NCBI GenBank assembly: GCA_964396415.1
Contig: CAYNFM010000006.1
Coordinates: forward strand, 1 to 64,000
From: UBA1306 sp964396415
GTDB lineage: Bacteria; Spirochaetota; Spirochaetia; Treponematales; Rectinemataceae
Direction: 5' to 3'
Length of the DNA: 64,000 bases
Of the stretch, positions 42,464 through 50,712 are shown in pieces. Below the pieces are notes generated by a model. The model was not told the DNA's origin. It did not search any database and saw only the letters and a program-made list of their open reading frames with translations. Position 1 is the first letter of the stretch; each line of letters starts with the position of its first letter. Made by a program: the position numbers and the translations under genes.

Positions 42464-43483
42464 ATGAATAGCGCTATCGACGGGCCGGCGTTTACGAAGC
42501 TCTTGAGGCCCTACGCGCGGCCGAATACGAGGAAGGCCGTCATACAGCTTCTGGACACCTTGCTGCCCTACGGGGCGATCCTCTCCTTGATGTACGGGAC
42601 GATACGCTGGGGGGCCCCGGTATGGGTCACTTTCCTGCTCGGCATCCCCGCGGGGGCCCTGATGGTGCGGACCTTCATCCTGTTCCACGATTGCGCCCAC
42701 GGCTCCTTCGTGGAGTCGCGAGCGGCGCGGGACTGGATCGGCAGGTTCCTCGGCCTCCTGACCTTCACGCCTTTCGGCGAATGGCGCTACGCCCATGGAC
42801 TTCATCATTCGACCTCGGGCAACCTCGATCGCCGAGGCGTCGGCGACGTCTGGACGATGACGGTCGACGAATATAGGCGATGCCCCTTCCTCAAGCGCCT
42901 CCAGTATCGGGCCTACCGTAATCCGATAGTCCTCTTCGTGCTCGGCCCGCTCTTCCTCTTCCTCGTGATGAACCGCCTCCCGCCGAGCAATCACCGGAAG
43001 GCCTTGCGGATCAGGAGCGTGCTGCTCAACGACCTGGCCCTAGCGATCTCCATCGCCTTCTTCGGGCTGACGATCGGCCTGAAAGCCTACTTCACCATCC
43101 TCATCCCGACGCAGCTCGTCGCCGGCTTCGTAGGGATATGGCTCTTCTACGTCCAGCACCAGTTCGACCCATCCTATTGGGCGCGAAGCGGCGATTGGGA
43201 TTCGGCCGAGGCCGCGCTTACCGGCAGCTCCTACTACAAGCTTCCTCCCTGGCTGCAGTGGATCTCGGGCAATATCGGCCTCCACCACGTCCATCACCTG
43301 CTTCCCCGAATCCCTAACTACAATCTGGAAGCCTGCCTGTCGGCAGTTCCGGAGCTCCGCCTGAAGGACCCGCTGACGATAGCGCGCAGCGTCAGGTCCG
43401 TTCGCCTCAATCTCTGGGACGAGGCCGCCGAGCGGCTCATCGCGTTCAGGGAGCTGCGGCCGAGGCCCGCGTTCGCGCTGTAA
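42464..43483 (+). CDS. Membrane fatty acid desaturase
   Basis: A 339-residue di-iron desaturase with the three histidine boxes: HDCAHGS (about 76), HGLHHS (about 109) and HHVHHL (about 273), spaced among about four to six hydrophobic helices. It introduces a double bond into acyl chains of membrane lipids (DesA/omega-6 type by general similarity). It needs oxygen, which is notable for a lineage with many anaerobes. AGGAGG precedes the ATG. The 140-bp upstream gap is AT-rich (ACTATATTCC), with a weak promoter at most. It ends convergently with the next gene across a GC hairpin. Confidence 0.88.
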   Translation: MNSAIDGPAFTKLLRPYARPNTRKAVIQLLDTLLPYGAILSLMYGTIRWGAPVWVTFLLGIPAGALMVRTFILFHDCAHGSFVESRAARDWIGRFLGLLTFTPFGEWRYAHGLHHSTSGNLDRRGVGDVWTMTVDEYRRCPFLKRLQYRAYRNPIVLFVLGPLFLFLVMNRLPPSNHRKALRIRSVLLNDLALAISIAFFGLTIGLKAYFTILIPTQLVAGFVGIWLFYVQHQFDPSYWARSGDWDSAEAALTGSSYYKLPPWLQWISGNIGLHHVHHLLPRIPNYNLEACLSAVPELRLKDPLTIARSVRSVRLNLWDEAAERLIAFRELRPRPAFAL

Positions 43484-43493
43484 TTAGGGCATC

Positions 43494-43513
43494 GGCGCCC
43501 TCCCGGGGGCGCC
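43494..43513. terminator. GC-rich hairpin between convergent genes
   Basis: GGCGCCC (43494-43500) and GGGCGCC (43507-43513) with a 6-nt loop lie in the 33-bp gap between the desaturase stop and the phosphodiesterase-fusion stop. Position suggests a bidirectional terminator, though no T-run is present. Confidence 0.5.
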
Positions 43514-43516
43514 CCC

Positions 43517-45712
43517 TCATGGAGCCGAGGCTTGCGGATTCGATAGGGCGCGGGCGAACTCCCGAACCGCCTCGTCGATATCGGGCACCGCCTCCCGCGG
43601 GATCCTGAAGCCCACGGCGCCGGGGTGCCCTCCCCCGTTGGTCAGATTCAGCTTGATGAGGGCCTCGCGGAGGTCGAGGGACGTAAAGCCCTGGGCCCGG
43701 CGCAGCCTGAACTGGGCGAAGGGCGAGATCGCGGGATCGTCGTAATAGCCGACGAGGCCGAGGCGTCCGCTCTCCTCGGCCAGCTTGTCGACGAGGGTCT
43801 TCGCGACGGCGACGGCCGTATCGTTCCCGTAGGTGGCGAAGAGGAAGCGGGAAGCCTCGGGGTCCAGGACCGCGAACCGAAGGCCGTCGATCTCCCGAAC
43901 CGCCCTCGACATGAAGCGGTAGCAGGCTTCCTCGTCCTTGGATAGCGCGGCCATGGCCTCGAACACCTGCTCCTTGCTCGAGAAGTTGCCGCTTCCCGAA
44001 CGCGTCTTGGTCGCGAGCATGCGCTCGAAGGAGGCGCTGAAGCGGGTGTAGAAGTAGCGCTCCCGGCGGGACTTGAGGAATCGCCCCATCTGCGAGTCCC
44101 CGATCATTCCCGATAGGATGGCCAGCACCAGGTTGCGGCTCAGGAATTCGTCGGTCTGATGCCTCGCCTTCAGCTCGGCGTTTTCCTCCATCTTGATCGC
44201 CATGCGGCCGATGATCTCGCAGGTACTGGAGGCCTCGTAGACAAGGCGGAAGTCGGGATCGCCGAAATAGCGGCTGTCGGCTTCGAGATGGTGGTCCAGC
44301 TCGATCCTGAGGACGGACTGGTCCTTCATCGCTGCTTCGTAGAGCTCCGCGCGGTCGATCATCCCGGGCTTGGGCGTGTCGAGGAGGACGAGGACCGGAG
44401 CGGTCGCGATGCGCTCCTTGAGCTCGTCGTCGTTTCGGAGTATCTCGATGGAGTTGTAGCGACAGATATTCAACAGGTACTCGAAGCTGCCCGTCGTCGA
44501 GCCGATGACTATGGCCGCCCTCTTGTTGAGCTTGCTCGCGATGAGGGCGAAGGCGACCATGGAAGAGATGCAGTCCTCGTCGGGATCCTTGTGCCCGAAG
44601 ACGAGGAAGGGATCGTTCTCCTCCAGGATCCGCACGACGTTGGCGATGACGCGGTTCTTCCGGGCTATCGTCGGGATGTCGCGCTTGGGCTCGGCCGCGG
44701 ACGCGACTGCCGCCGCGGAAGGCGCTTCTCCCCCGCCGGGCCAGGCGACGCACCTGTCCCGCCCGGCCTCCTTGGCCTGATACAGGGCCTTATCGGCCTT
44801 TTCCTTGAGCTCCTCCACGCTCGAGGCCGAGGAGGGGAAATGGGCGAGGCCGATGGAGCAGCTTATCCTGAGCTCGGGATGCTCGGGGAAGGAAAGGGAG
44901 CGCAGCGCGGCGCAGACGCCCGAGCACTTGGCCTCGGCTTCCGCGGGCGGGGCGGGGATGAGGAAGCAGAACTCGTCGCCGCCGTAGCGGACGAGGATAT
45001 CCTCCTCCCCGAAGGTCCCGCGGAAGGCTTGGGCCGCCTCGAGGATCACGCGATCGCAGAACTCGGACCCGTAGGCCGCGTTCATCTTGCCGAATCGATC
45101 GAGGTCGAACATCGCGAAGGAGAGACTCCTCCCCTCGCGCTTCATGCTCGCGAGGATCGTCTCGAAGGAGTCTTCCAGGTAGCGGCGATTGAAGAGGCCG
45201 GTGGCGGAATCGGTGATCGCTCGCTTCCTCGCGTCGTCGCCCCACTGGACCATCTGCGACAGGAAGGAGCCCGTCTTGACGAGGCGCCCGGCGGCTATGG
45301 CCAGCATGCGCTCGAGCACGCCGACCGCGGCGCTCGGCGCCTCCGTCAGCAGGGCCTCGAAATCGGCGGCATCGAGGACGAGGCATTCGGTCTTCTCCAG
45401 GGCCGTGCAGGTGGCCGACCGCGGCGCCCGCTCCAGTATGGCCATCTCGCCGAAGAAGGCTCCCCTTCCCACGCGCGAGAGCTCGATGTTCTCGCCGTCC
45501 TGGGTCGCGACGCTGATCGAGACCATGCCCGAGGCGACGACGAAGAGCTCGGCGCCGTCCTCGTTCTCGCGGAACACCGTCTGGCCGGGAAGGAAGGCGC
45601 AGGCGCGCATCTTGGCGCCGAGCGCCGCGAGGTCGACCTCGGAAAGGCCCGAGAAGATATCGATGCCCCGCAGGACCCCGCCGTCGGCATCGCGGCAATC
45701 CTTGGCCTTCAT
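43517..45712 (-). CDS. cNMP-binding + GGDEF + DHH/DHHA1 phosphodiesterase fusion
   Basis: A soluble 731-residue three-module protein. Residues about 14-135 are a cyclic-nucleotide-binding beta barrel (phosphate-cassette-like FFGEMAILERAPRSAT). Residues about 165-325 are a GGDEF domain with an intact catalytic motif (RYGGDEF, 242-248) and metal Asp in FDLDRFGKMN, but no RxxD inhibitory site. Residues about 350-731 are DHH/DHHA1 with GHKDPDEDC (373-381), DTP (445), DHH (473-475) and GGGHPGAVG (693-701). It may bind cAMP or cGMP, make c-di-GMP, and hydrolyse c-di-AMP, pApA or nanoRNA. GdpP has a comparable GGDEF-DHH core but a degenerate GGDEF. Its ATG overlaps the stop of the cNMP-GGDEF-like gene (ATGA). 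Confidence 0.87.
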   Translation of the reverse strand: MKAKDCRDADGGVLRGIDIFSGLSEVDLAALGAKMRACAFLPGQTVFRENEDGAELFVVASGMVSISVATQDGENIELSRVGRGAFFGEMAILERAPRSATCTALEKTECLVLDAADFEALLTEAPSAAVGVLERMLAIAAGRLVKTGSFLSQMVQWGDDARKRAITDSATGLFNRRYLEDSFETILASMKREGRSLSFAMFDLDRFGKMNAAYGSEFCDRVILEAAQAFRGTFGEEDILVRYGGDEFCFLIPAPPAEAEAKCSGVCAALRSLSFPEHPELRISCSIGLAHFPSSASSVEELKEKADKALYQAKEAGRDRCVAWPGGGEAPSAAAVASAAEPKRDIPTIARKNRVIANVVRILEENDPFLVFGHKDPDEDCISSMVAFALIASKLNKRAAIVIGSTTGSFEYLLNICRYNSIEILRNDDELKERIATAPVLVLLDTPKPGMIDRAELYEAAMKDQSVLRIELDHHLEADSRYFGDPDFRLVYEASSTCEIIGRMAIKMEENAELKARHQTDEFLSRNLVLAILSGMIGDSQMGRFLKSRRERYFYTRFSASFERMLATKTRSGSGNFSSKEQVFEAMAALSKDEEACYRFMSRAVREIDGLRFAVLDPEASRFLFATYGNDTAVAVAKTLVDKLAEESGRLGLVGYYDDPAISPFAQFRLRRAQGFTSLDLREALIKLNLTNGGGHPGAVGFRIPREAVPDIDEAVREFARALSNPQASAP

Positions 45713-46707
45713 CGGGCGTCCTCCGGGAACAGGATGAGGGAACCCCCGCGCGATCGGGCGGTCAGGGGGAGACCCGCGGAAACCTTGATCATGGCCTCGG
45801 CGTCGGGACCGTGCTCGGGATAGAGGGCGATACCCAGGCTCACGCTGAGCCGAAGGTCGGGGTCCCCGGTATGGGCCGATAGGTCGAGACCGGAGAGGAG
45901 GCTTTGGATCCCGCGCGCGGCCTCGAGAGCGGCCGCCCTGTCCTTGCCCGGATACAGGACCGCGAGCTCGTTTCCCATGTAACGGACCGCCGTCCCTTCC
46001 TTTCGCACCGCGCGCTCGAGGGCGCCGGCCATCAGGACGAGGACCGAGTCGCCGGCCTCGTGCCCGAAGCGGTCGTTGATCTCCTTGAAGTTGTCGGGCT
46101 TCAGCATGACGAGCGCCATCGGCCCCGTCAGCGATTTGGGCAGGTTTTCCTCGAGATAGGCCTTGTTGAGGAGACCAGTGAGCTTGTCCCCGTAGACCTG
46201 GCGCCTGAGCTCGCGCACCCAGGGCGAATTCTCCTTGACCAGGGCGTTGGACTTGCGCGTTCGCCCCGCCACGACGAGGAGGAAGGAGCGAAGGATGCGC
46301 GCCGCCAGCTCGGGCCTCTCGGAAAGGGCCACCCTCAGGCTCGCGCCGCCGGAAGGGAAGGCGAGGAGGATCGTCGGAAGCTCGGCGCGGGCTCCGGCGT
46401 TGCGCCTGGCGCCGGTAAGGAGCTCCAATTCCCCGAAGGAATCGCCCGCGACGAACTCGGCCAGCACCGAGCCGTCCTCCGGCGAGAGGATGACTACCGA
46501 GCCCGAGGCGACGATATAGAGCCTGTCGCTCGAGTCCTCGGCGTTGAAGATGGCCTGCCCTTTATCGATCGAGAGGAACTCGGACTTTTTCGCCAGGAAG
46601 TCCAGCTCCTTCCTGTCGAAAGTCGAAAAGAGCGGGGCGGAGACGAGGACGTCGGCCGCGCGAGGAAGCGGGGCCTCGGCCCGGCCTTGATCGACTTTTT
46701 TTTCCAC
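45709..46707 (-). CDS. cNMP-binding protein with degenerate GGDEF domain
   Basis: A 332-residue protein: a cNMP-binding barrel (about 20-140, GDSFGELELLTGARRNAG) followed by a GGDEF-like domain (about 170-325) whose signature is changed to RYMGNEL, so it is unlikely to make c-di-GMP and may be a regulatory or GTP-binding partner. It is translationally coupled to the cNMP-GGDEF-DHH gene by a 4-bp overlap, suggesting the two proteins act together. The GTG at 46707 is chosen because it follows TACAAT by 6 nt and the longer frame runs back into the divergent LacI gene; no ribosome binding site is visible. Confidence 0.78.
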   Translation of the reverse strand: MEKKVDQGRAEAPLPRAADVLVSAPLFSTFDRKELDFLAKKSEFLSIDKGQAIFNAEDSSDRLYIVASGSVVILSPEDGSVLAEFVAGDSFGELELLTGARRNAGARAELPTILLAFPSGGASLRVALSERPELAARILRSFLLVVAGRTRKSNALVKENSPWVRELRRQVYGDKLTGLLNKAYLEENLPKSLTGPMALVMLKPDNFKEINDRFGHEAGDSVLVLMAGALERAVRKEGTAVRYMGNELAVLYPGKDRAAALEAARGIQSLLSGLDLSAHTGDPDLRLSVSLGIALYPEHGPDAEAMIKVSAGLPLTARSRGGSLILFPEDAR

Positions 46708-46772
46708 GGAGCGATTGTAGCACGGATATCGCCCGCGGGCACCATAGACGATGAGCGAACGAAACCGGAGAC

Positions 46773-46801
46773 TTGACAGACATCTTGGAAAGACCCAAAC
46801 T
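46773..46801 (+). promoter_or_regulatory. Promoter of the lacI-larA-gnd operon
   Basis: A consensus TTGACA (46773-46778) with a weak -10 candidate CAAACT 17 bp later (46796-46801), or AACTAT with a 19-bp spacer. The first ATG (46808) lies immediately downstream. Confidence 0.45.
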
Positions 46802-46807
46802 ATCTCT

Positions 46808-47812
46808 ATGCCATCGATGGCACAACCAGGACAACTCACCATCAAGGATATCGCGCGCGAAGCCGAGTGCTCCATCCGTACGGTCTCGCGCGTCCTCAAC
46901 GACGCCAGCAACGTGAAGGAGGAGACCCGCGCCCGCGTGCTCGCGATTACCCGGAACCTGAACTACTCGCCCGATCCCCAGGCCCAATCCCTCAAGACCA
47001 AGCGCAAGCGCACGATAGGCGTCATCGTCAACACCGTCGCGAGCGACGTTAACCGGCAAAGGATCGAGACCTTGGCCCGGCTCTTCAATACCGCGGGCTA
47101 CGCCATCCTGATAAGCTACGCCGACGACCTCGCGGTCGAAGAGGAGATCCTGCGGCGCTTCGCCGCGCGTACCGACGCCCTGGTGGTGTTCACGAACCTC
47201 CAGGCTCCTCGCTCAGCAGTCCTCGACGATTTCGCCCGGCGCGGCTTTCCCTTCATCCTCGTGGATCCGCCGGTCCAGGGTCCCTACCCCACGGTCGGGA
47301 TCGATCGCGCTGCGGGCTACCGCGAGGCGGTCCGGTATCTCCTTTCGCGAGGCCGTCGAGCCATTGCCCTCGTCGTCGAGGAATTCCGCGTCGCGAGCAG
47401 GCTCGAAGGCTATCGCGCCGGTCTCGCCGACGCGGGTCTCCCCTTCGACGAGAGTCTCGTCATCCCTTCGGAGAAGGGCTTCCGCGGCGGGCTCGGGGCG
47501 GCAGGCAAGCTCCTGGCCCTCCACAAGACGCGCGGGGTGGATGCCGCGCTCTGCCACAACGACAAAGTCGCGACGGGGATCCTCTCGTTCCTGGAGAGCG
47601 AAGGCGCGAGGATACCCGAGGAGATCGCCCTCGTCGGCTTCGACGACGACGATTACTCGGCCTATCTCCGCCCTCCGCTCACCACCATCTCGCAGGGCGG
47701 ATCCGAGGTCGGCGTCCACATCTACGAGCAGCTCTTCAATCGGCTCGAGCTGGGGATTCCGATGGCCAGCAGGACCTTCCGCACCATTCTGGTGTCGAGG
47801 CGCTCGGCCTGA
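46808..47812 (+). CDS. LacI-family transcriptional regulator
   Basis: A 334-residue repressor: HTH and hinge (LTIKDIAREAECSIRTVSRVLN, then NYSPDPQAQSLK) followed by a periplasmic-binding-protein-like sensor domain (TIGVIVNTVAS, IGFDDDDYSAY-like VGFDDDDYS, LTTISQGG). It starts at the ATG at 46808 or the ATG three codons later (MAQPGQ); neither has a ribosome binding site. A 14-bp palindrome covers both start codons and is a likely autoregulatory operator. It heads an operon with the LarA-family and 6-phosphogluconate dehydrogenase genes, so a sugar acid effector is plausible. Confidence 0.9.
   Translation: MPSMAQPGQLTIKDIAREAECSIRTVSRVLNDASNVKEETRARVLAITRNLNYSPDPQAQSLKTKRKRTIGVIVNTVASDVNRQRIETLARLFNTAGYAILISYADDLAVEEEILRRFAARTDALVVFTNLQAPRSAVLDDFARRGFPFILVDPPVQGPYPTVGIDRAAGYREAVRYLLSRGRRAIALVVEEFRVASRLEGYRAGLADAGLPFDESLVIPSEKGFRGGLGAAGKLLALHKTRGVDAALCHNDKVATGILSFLESEGARIPEEIALVGFDDDDYSAYLRPPLTTISQGGSEVGVHIYEQLFNRLELGIPMASRTFRTILVSRRSA
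46809..46822. promoter_or_regulatory. 14-bp palindrome over the lacI start codons (operator candidate)
   Basis: TGCCATCGATGGCA is a perfect palindrome with a central CG, as usual in LacI-family operators. It overlaps both candidate start codons and is just downstream of the promoter, suiting autorepression. Confidence 0.5.
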
Positions 47813-47833
47813 GGGCCGGGCAGGAGGAAGGAA

Positions 47834-49105
47834 GTGGAAATAATCAGAGGCGGCGCCTCTCCCCTTTCGCGGGAAGAAGCCTTCGCGGTCTTCGAGGAGG
47901 GCCTAGCCCACGAAAACGTGGCGGGCAAGTCCGTCCTCTTCATCATCCCCGACTCGACCAGATCCTTCCCCTCCAATCTCGTCTTTACGTCGATCCACAA
48001 GCTCCTCTCCGGCAAGGCCCGCAAGCTCGACTTCCTCATCGCCCTCGGAACCCATCGCCCGATGAGCCACGAGGCCATATGCGGCATGCTCGGCCTCTCC
48101 GCGGAGGAGATGAAGGGCGCCTACGCCGACTCCCGAGTGATCAACCACAGCTGGGACGAGCCCTCCTCGCTCAGGACGATAGGCGTCATCGGCAAGGAGC
48201 GCATCTCCGAGCTCACCGGCGGCCGCTTCTCGATGGAGGTGCCCGTCGCCGTCAACAAGCTCCTCTTCGACTACGACCGGATCCTCATCGTCGGACCGGT
48301 CTTCCCGCACGAGGTCGTGGGCTTCTCGGGCGGCCACAAGTACATCTTCCCCGGCGTCGGGGCTGCCGAGTTCATCAATTTCTTCCATTGGTTCGCCGCG
48401 GTGATCACGAACCCCAAGATCATCGGCAACAAGGATACGCCGGTACGAGCCCTCATCGAGGAGGCGGCTTCGATGCTGCCCTTCGAGACCGGGGCCTTCT
48501 GCCTCTCGGTGCTCGGGCGGGAGCTGATGGGCGTCGCCTACTCCGACTCGACCTATCGCGCCTGGGAGGCGGCCTGCGAGCTCTCGAAGAAGCTGCACAT
48601 AGTCTATTGCGACGCGCCCTACCGATCGGTCCTGGCCTGCGCCCCGAGAATGTACGACGACCTCTGGACGGGCGGGAAGTGCGCCTATAAGACCGAGAGC
48701 GCGATCGCCGACGGCGGCGAGCTCGTCATCTACGCCCCCCACATCACCGAGGTATCCTACACGCACGGCAAGGTCCTCGACGCGATCGGCTATCACACGC
48801 GGGACTACTTCCTCGCGCGCTGGGAGGAGTACAAGGACTATCCCTGGGGCGTCATCGCCCACTCGACGCACGTCAAGGGAATCGGCTCCTACGAGGGCGG
48901 GGTAGAGAAGCCCCGCATCAGCGTGAAGCTGGCCACGGGGATCCCCCGCGAGCGCTGCGAGAGGATCAACCTGGAATTCGTGGATTATCGAAGCATCTCG
49001 AAGGCCGAGTGGCAGGGGGTTCCGGATCGCCTCTACCTGGACCACGCCGGCGAGATGCTCTATCGGCTCAAGGATCCGCCCGAATGGCAAAGGAGCCAAG
49101 CATGA
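47834..49105 (+). CDS. LarA-family (DUF2088) protein, nickel-pincer racemase/epimerase-like
   Basis: A 423-residue homologue of lactate racemase LarA. Family features: PDSTRSFP near the start, ALGTHRPMS, and the cofactor-attachment region PHEVVGFSGGHKYIFPGVG, whose Lys would carry the nickel-pincer nucleotide; further His residues in FFHWFAA and IAHSTHVKG. Many LarA homologues act on sugar acids or other 2-hydroxy acids, not lactate, which fits its place between a LacI regulator and 6-phosphogluconate dehydrogenase. The larB, larC and larE cofactor genes are not in the window. GTG start with AGGAGG 6 nt upstream; the end overlaps gnd by ATGA. Confidence 0.85.
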   Translation: MEIIRGGASPLSREEAFAVFEEGLAHENVAGKSVLFIIPDSTRSFPSNLVFTSIHKLLSGKARKLDFLIALGTHRPMSHEAICGMLGLSAEEMKGAYADSRVINHSWDEPSSLRTIGVIGKERISELTGGRFSMEVPVAVNKLLFDYDRILIVGPVFPHEVVGFSGGHKYIFPGVGAAEFINFFHWFAAVITNPKIIGNKDTPVRALIEEAASMLPFETGAFCLSVLGRELMGVAYSDSTYRAWEAACELSKKLHIVYCDAPYRSVLACAPRMYDDLWTGGKCAYKTESAIADGGELVIYAPHITEVSYTHGKVLDAIGYHTRDYFLARWEEYKDYPWGVIAHSTHVKGIGSYEGGVEKPRISVKLATGIPRERCERINLEFVDYRSISKAEWQGVPDRLYLDHAGEMLYRLKDPPEWQRSQA

Positions 49106-50553
49106 GTCAGGCAGACGTAGGCCTAATCGGCCTCGCCGTAATGGGCGAGAACCTCGTCCTCAACATGGAGAGCAAGGGATTCACCGTCGCCGTGTACAAC
49201 CGCACCGTTTCCAAGGTCGACGAATTCGCCTTCGGGCGGGGCGCGGGCAGGAAGATAGTCCCCTGCCACTCCATCGACAAGCTGGCGCAGTCCTTAAAGA
49301 CCCCGCGCAAGGTGATGATCATGGTGAAGGCGGGCCAGGCGGTCGACGACACCATCGAGCAGCTCCTGCCCCTGCTCACCCAGGGCGACGTCATCATCGA
49401 CGGCGGCAACTCCAACTACGAGGACACTATCAGGCGAGCCAACTACGTCGAGTCGAGGGGACTCCTCTATATAGGCACCGGCGTCTCCGGCGGCGAGGAG
49501 GGAGCCCTGCTCGGCCCTTCCATCATGCCGGGCGGCTCCCCCAAGGCCTGGCCGATCGTCAAGCCGATCCTCCAGGCGATCGCCGCCAAGGTCGACGGCT
49601 CGCCCTGCTGCGACTGGGTCGGCGACAACGGGGCCGGGCATTTCGTGAAGATGGTGCACAACGGTATCGAGTACGGGGACATGCAGATCATCTGCGAGGT
49701 GTACCAGATAATGCGGGACGTCCTGGGCATGACGAGCGACGAGATGAGCGAAACCTTCGCCGAGTGGAACCGGGGCGACCTCGAATCCTATCTCGTCGAG
49801 ATAACCAGTGATATCCTCGCCTACAAGGACGCGGACGGCTCGCCCCTCGTCGACAAGATCCTCGACACGGCGGGCCAGAAGGGCACCGGCAAGTGGACTG
49901 GCATCGTCGCCCTCAACCAGAGCGTCGCCCTGACCCTCATCGCCGAGGCGGTCTTCGCGCGCTGCCTCTCCGCCGCCAAGGACGAGCGCGTCGCCGCCAG
50001 CAAGGTCTTCGCCGCCCCGGGAGGAGTCCCGGTCGGAGAAGGAAGAAGCGAGCTCCTCGCCGGGCTGCGGTATGCGCTTTATGCGTCCAAGGTAGTTTCC
50101 TACGCCCAAGGATTCCTCCTCCTGCGCGCGGCCGCCGCCGAGTACGGCTGGAAGCTCAACTACGGCGGCATCGCCCTCATGTGGAGGGGAGGCTGCATCA
50201 TCCGCTCGGCATTCCTCGGCAGGATCAAGGAAGCCTTCGACGCCGACCCCTCGCTCTCCAACCTCCTCCTCGCGCCCTTCTTCCGCGACAAGATCGCCAC
50301 GGCCGAGAAAGGCTGGCGCGGCGTCGTCGCCGCCGCGGTCCTGAACGGCATCCCCGTGCCCGCCCTATCCGCCGGTTTGAGCTACTTCGACGGCTTCCGG
50401 AGCGAGCGCCTGCCGGCCAACCTCCTGCAGGCCCAGCGCGATTATTTCGGCGCCCATACCTACGAGCGCGTCGACGAGCCTCGCGGCAAGTTCTTCCACA
50501 CCAACTGGACGGGTCGGGGAGGCTCGACGAGCGCCTCGACCTACTCTGCCTAA
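49102..50553 (+). CDS. gnd: 6-phosphogluconate dehydrogenase, decarboxylating
   Basis: A 483-residue NADP-dependent enzyme converting 6-phosphogluconate to ribulose 5-phosphate and CO2. Long-form Gnd features: VGLIGLAVMGENLVLNM cofactor loop, IIDGGNSNYEDTIRR, IGTGVSGGEEGALLGPSIMPG, GAGHFVKMVHNGIEYGDMQ with the catalytic Lys, TAGQKGTGKWT, and the ALMWRGGCIIRS segment. The ATG overlaps the LarA-family stop (ATGA), giving a coupled lacI-larA-gnd unit. Placement under a dedicated LacI regulator suggests a role in gluconate or sugar-acid use in addition to the pentose phosphate pathway. Confidence 0.95.
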   Translation: MSQADVGLIGLAVMGENLVLNMESKGFTVAVYNRTVSKVDEFAFGRGAGRKIVPCHSIDKLAQSLKTPRKVMIMVKAGQAVDDTIEQLLPLLTQGDVIIDGGNSNYEDTIRRANYVESRGLLYIGTGVSGGEEGALLGPSIMPGGSPKAWPIVKPILQAIAAKVDGSPCCDWVGDNGAGHFVKMVHNGIEYGDMQIICEVYQIMRDVLGMTSDEMSETFAEWNRGDLESYLVEITSDILAYKDADGSPLVDKILDTAGQKGTGKWTGIVALNQSVALTLIAEAVFARCLSAAKDERVAASKVFAAPGGVPVGEGRSELLAGLRYALYASKVVSYAQGFLLLRAAAAEYGWKLNYGGIALMWRGGCIIRSAFLGRIKEAFDADPSLSNLLLAPFFRDKIATAEKGWRGVVAAAVLNGIPVPALSAGLSYFDGFRSERLPANLLQAQRDYFGAHTYERVDEPRGKFFHTNWTGRGGSTSASTYSA

Positions 50554-50557
50554 CAGG

Positions 50558-50591
50558 GTGTTGAAAAAGGCTACGGAGCCTTTTTCAACAC
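50558..50591 (+). terminator. 15-bp hairpin after gnd (first of three)
   Basis: Perfect arms GTGTTGAAAAAGGCT (50558-50572) and AGCCTTTTTCAACAC (50577-50591) with a 4-nt loop, starting 4 bp after the gnd stop. The T-tract lies inside the second arm, so it may terminate in both directions. Confidence 0.65.
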
Positions 50592-50603
50592 TACCTTGAT
50601 TCC

Positions 50604-50644
50604 TGCGATTGCGCGGGAAAGCGCCAGCTTTTCGAGCAATCGCA
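50604..50644. repeat. Inverted repeat (second of three) between gnd and the KDG kinase gene
   Basis: TGCGATTGC (50604-50612) and GCAATCGCA (50636-50644) are perfect 9-bp arms around a 23-nt loop, placed between the two longer hairpins. Confidence 0.55.
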
Positions 50645-50645
50645 A

Positions 50646-50686
50646 GGCAGGTTGTTGAAATGCTTCGAGTATTTCAACAACCTGCC
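50646..50686. repeat. 16-bp hairpin (third of three) upstream of the KDG kinase gene
   Basis: GGCAGGTTGTTGAAAT (50646-50661) and ATTTCAACAACCTGCC (50671-50686) are perfect arms around a 9-nt loop. The GTTGAAA core is shared with the first hairpin. It ends 26 bp before the kinase start. Confidence 0.6.
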
Positions 50687-50712
50687 AAAGCTTCGTCGAC
50701 TGAGGAGAAAGC

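Noticed and set aside
43484..43516. Intrinsic terminator with T-tract
   Set aside because: The hairpin is real, but there is no T-run on either strand, so it is listed only as a probable terminator with moderate confidence.
44159..45823. 554-residue plus-strand frame
   Set aside because: Antisense shadow of the cNMP-GGDEF-DHH gene, which has complete catalytic motifs on the other strand.
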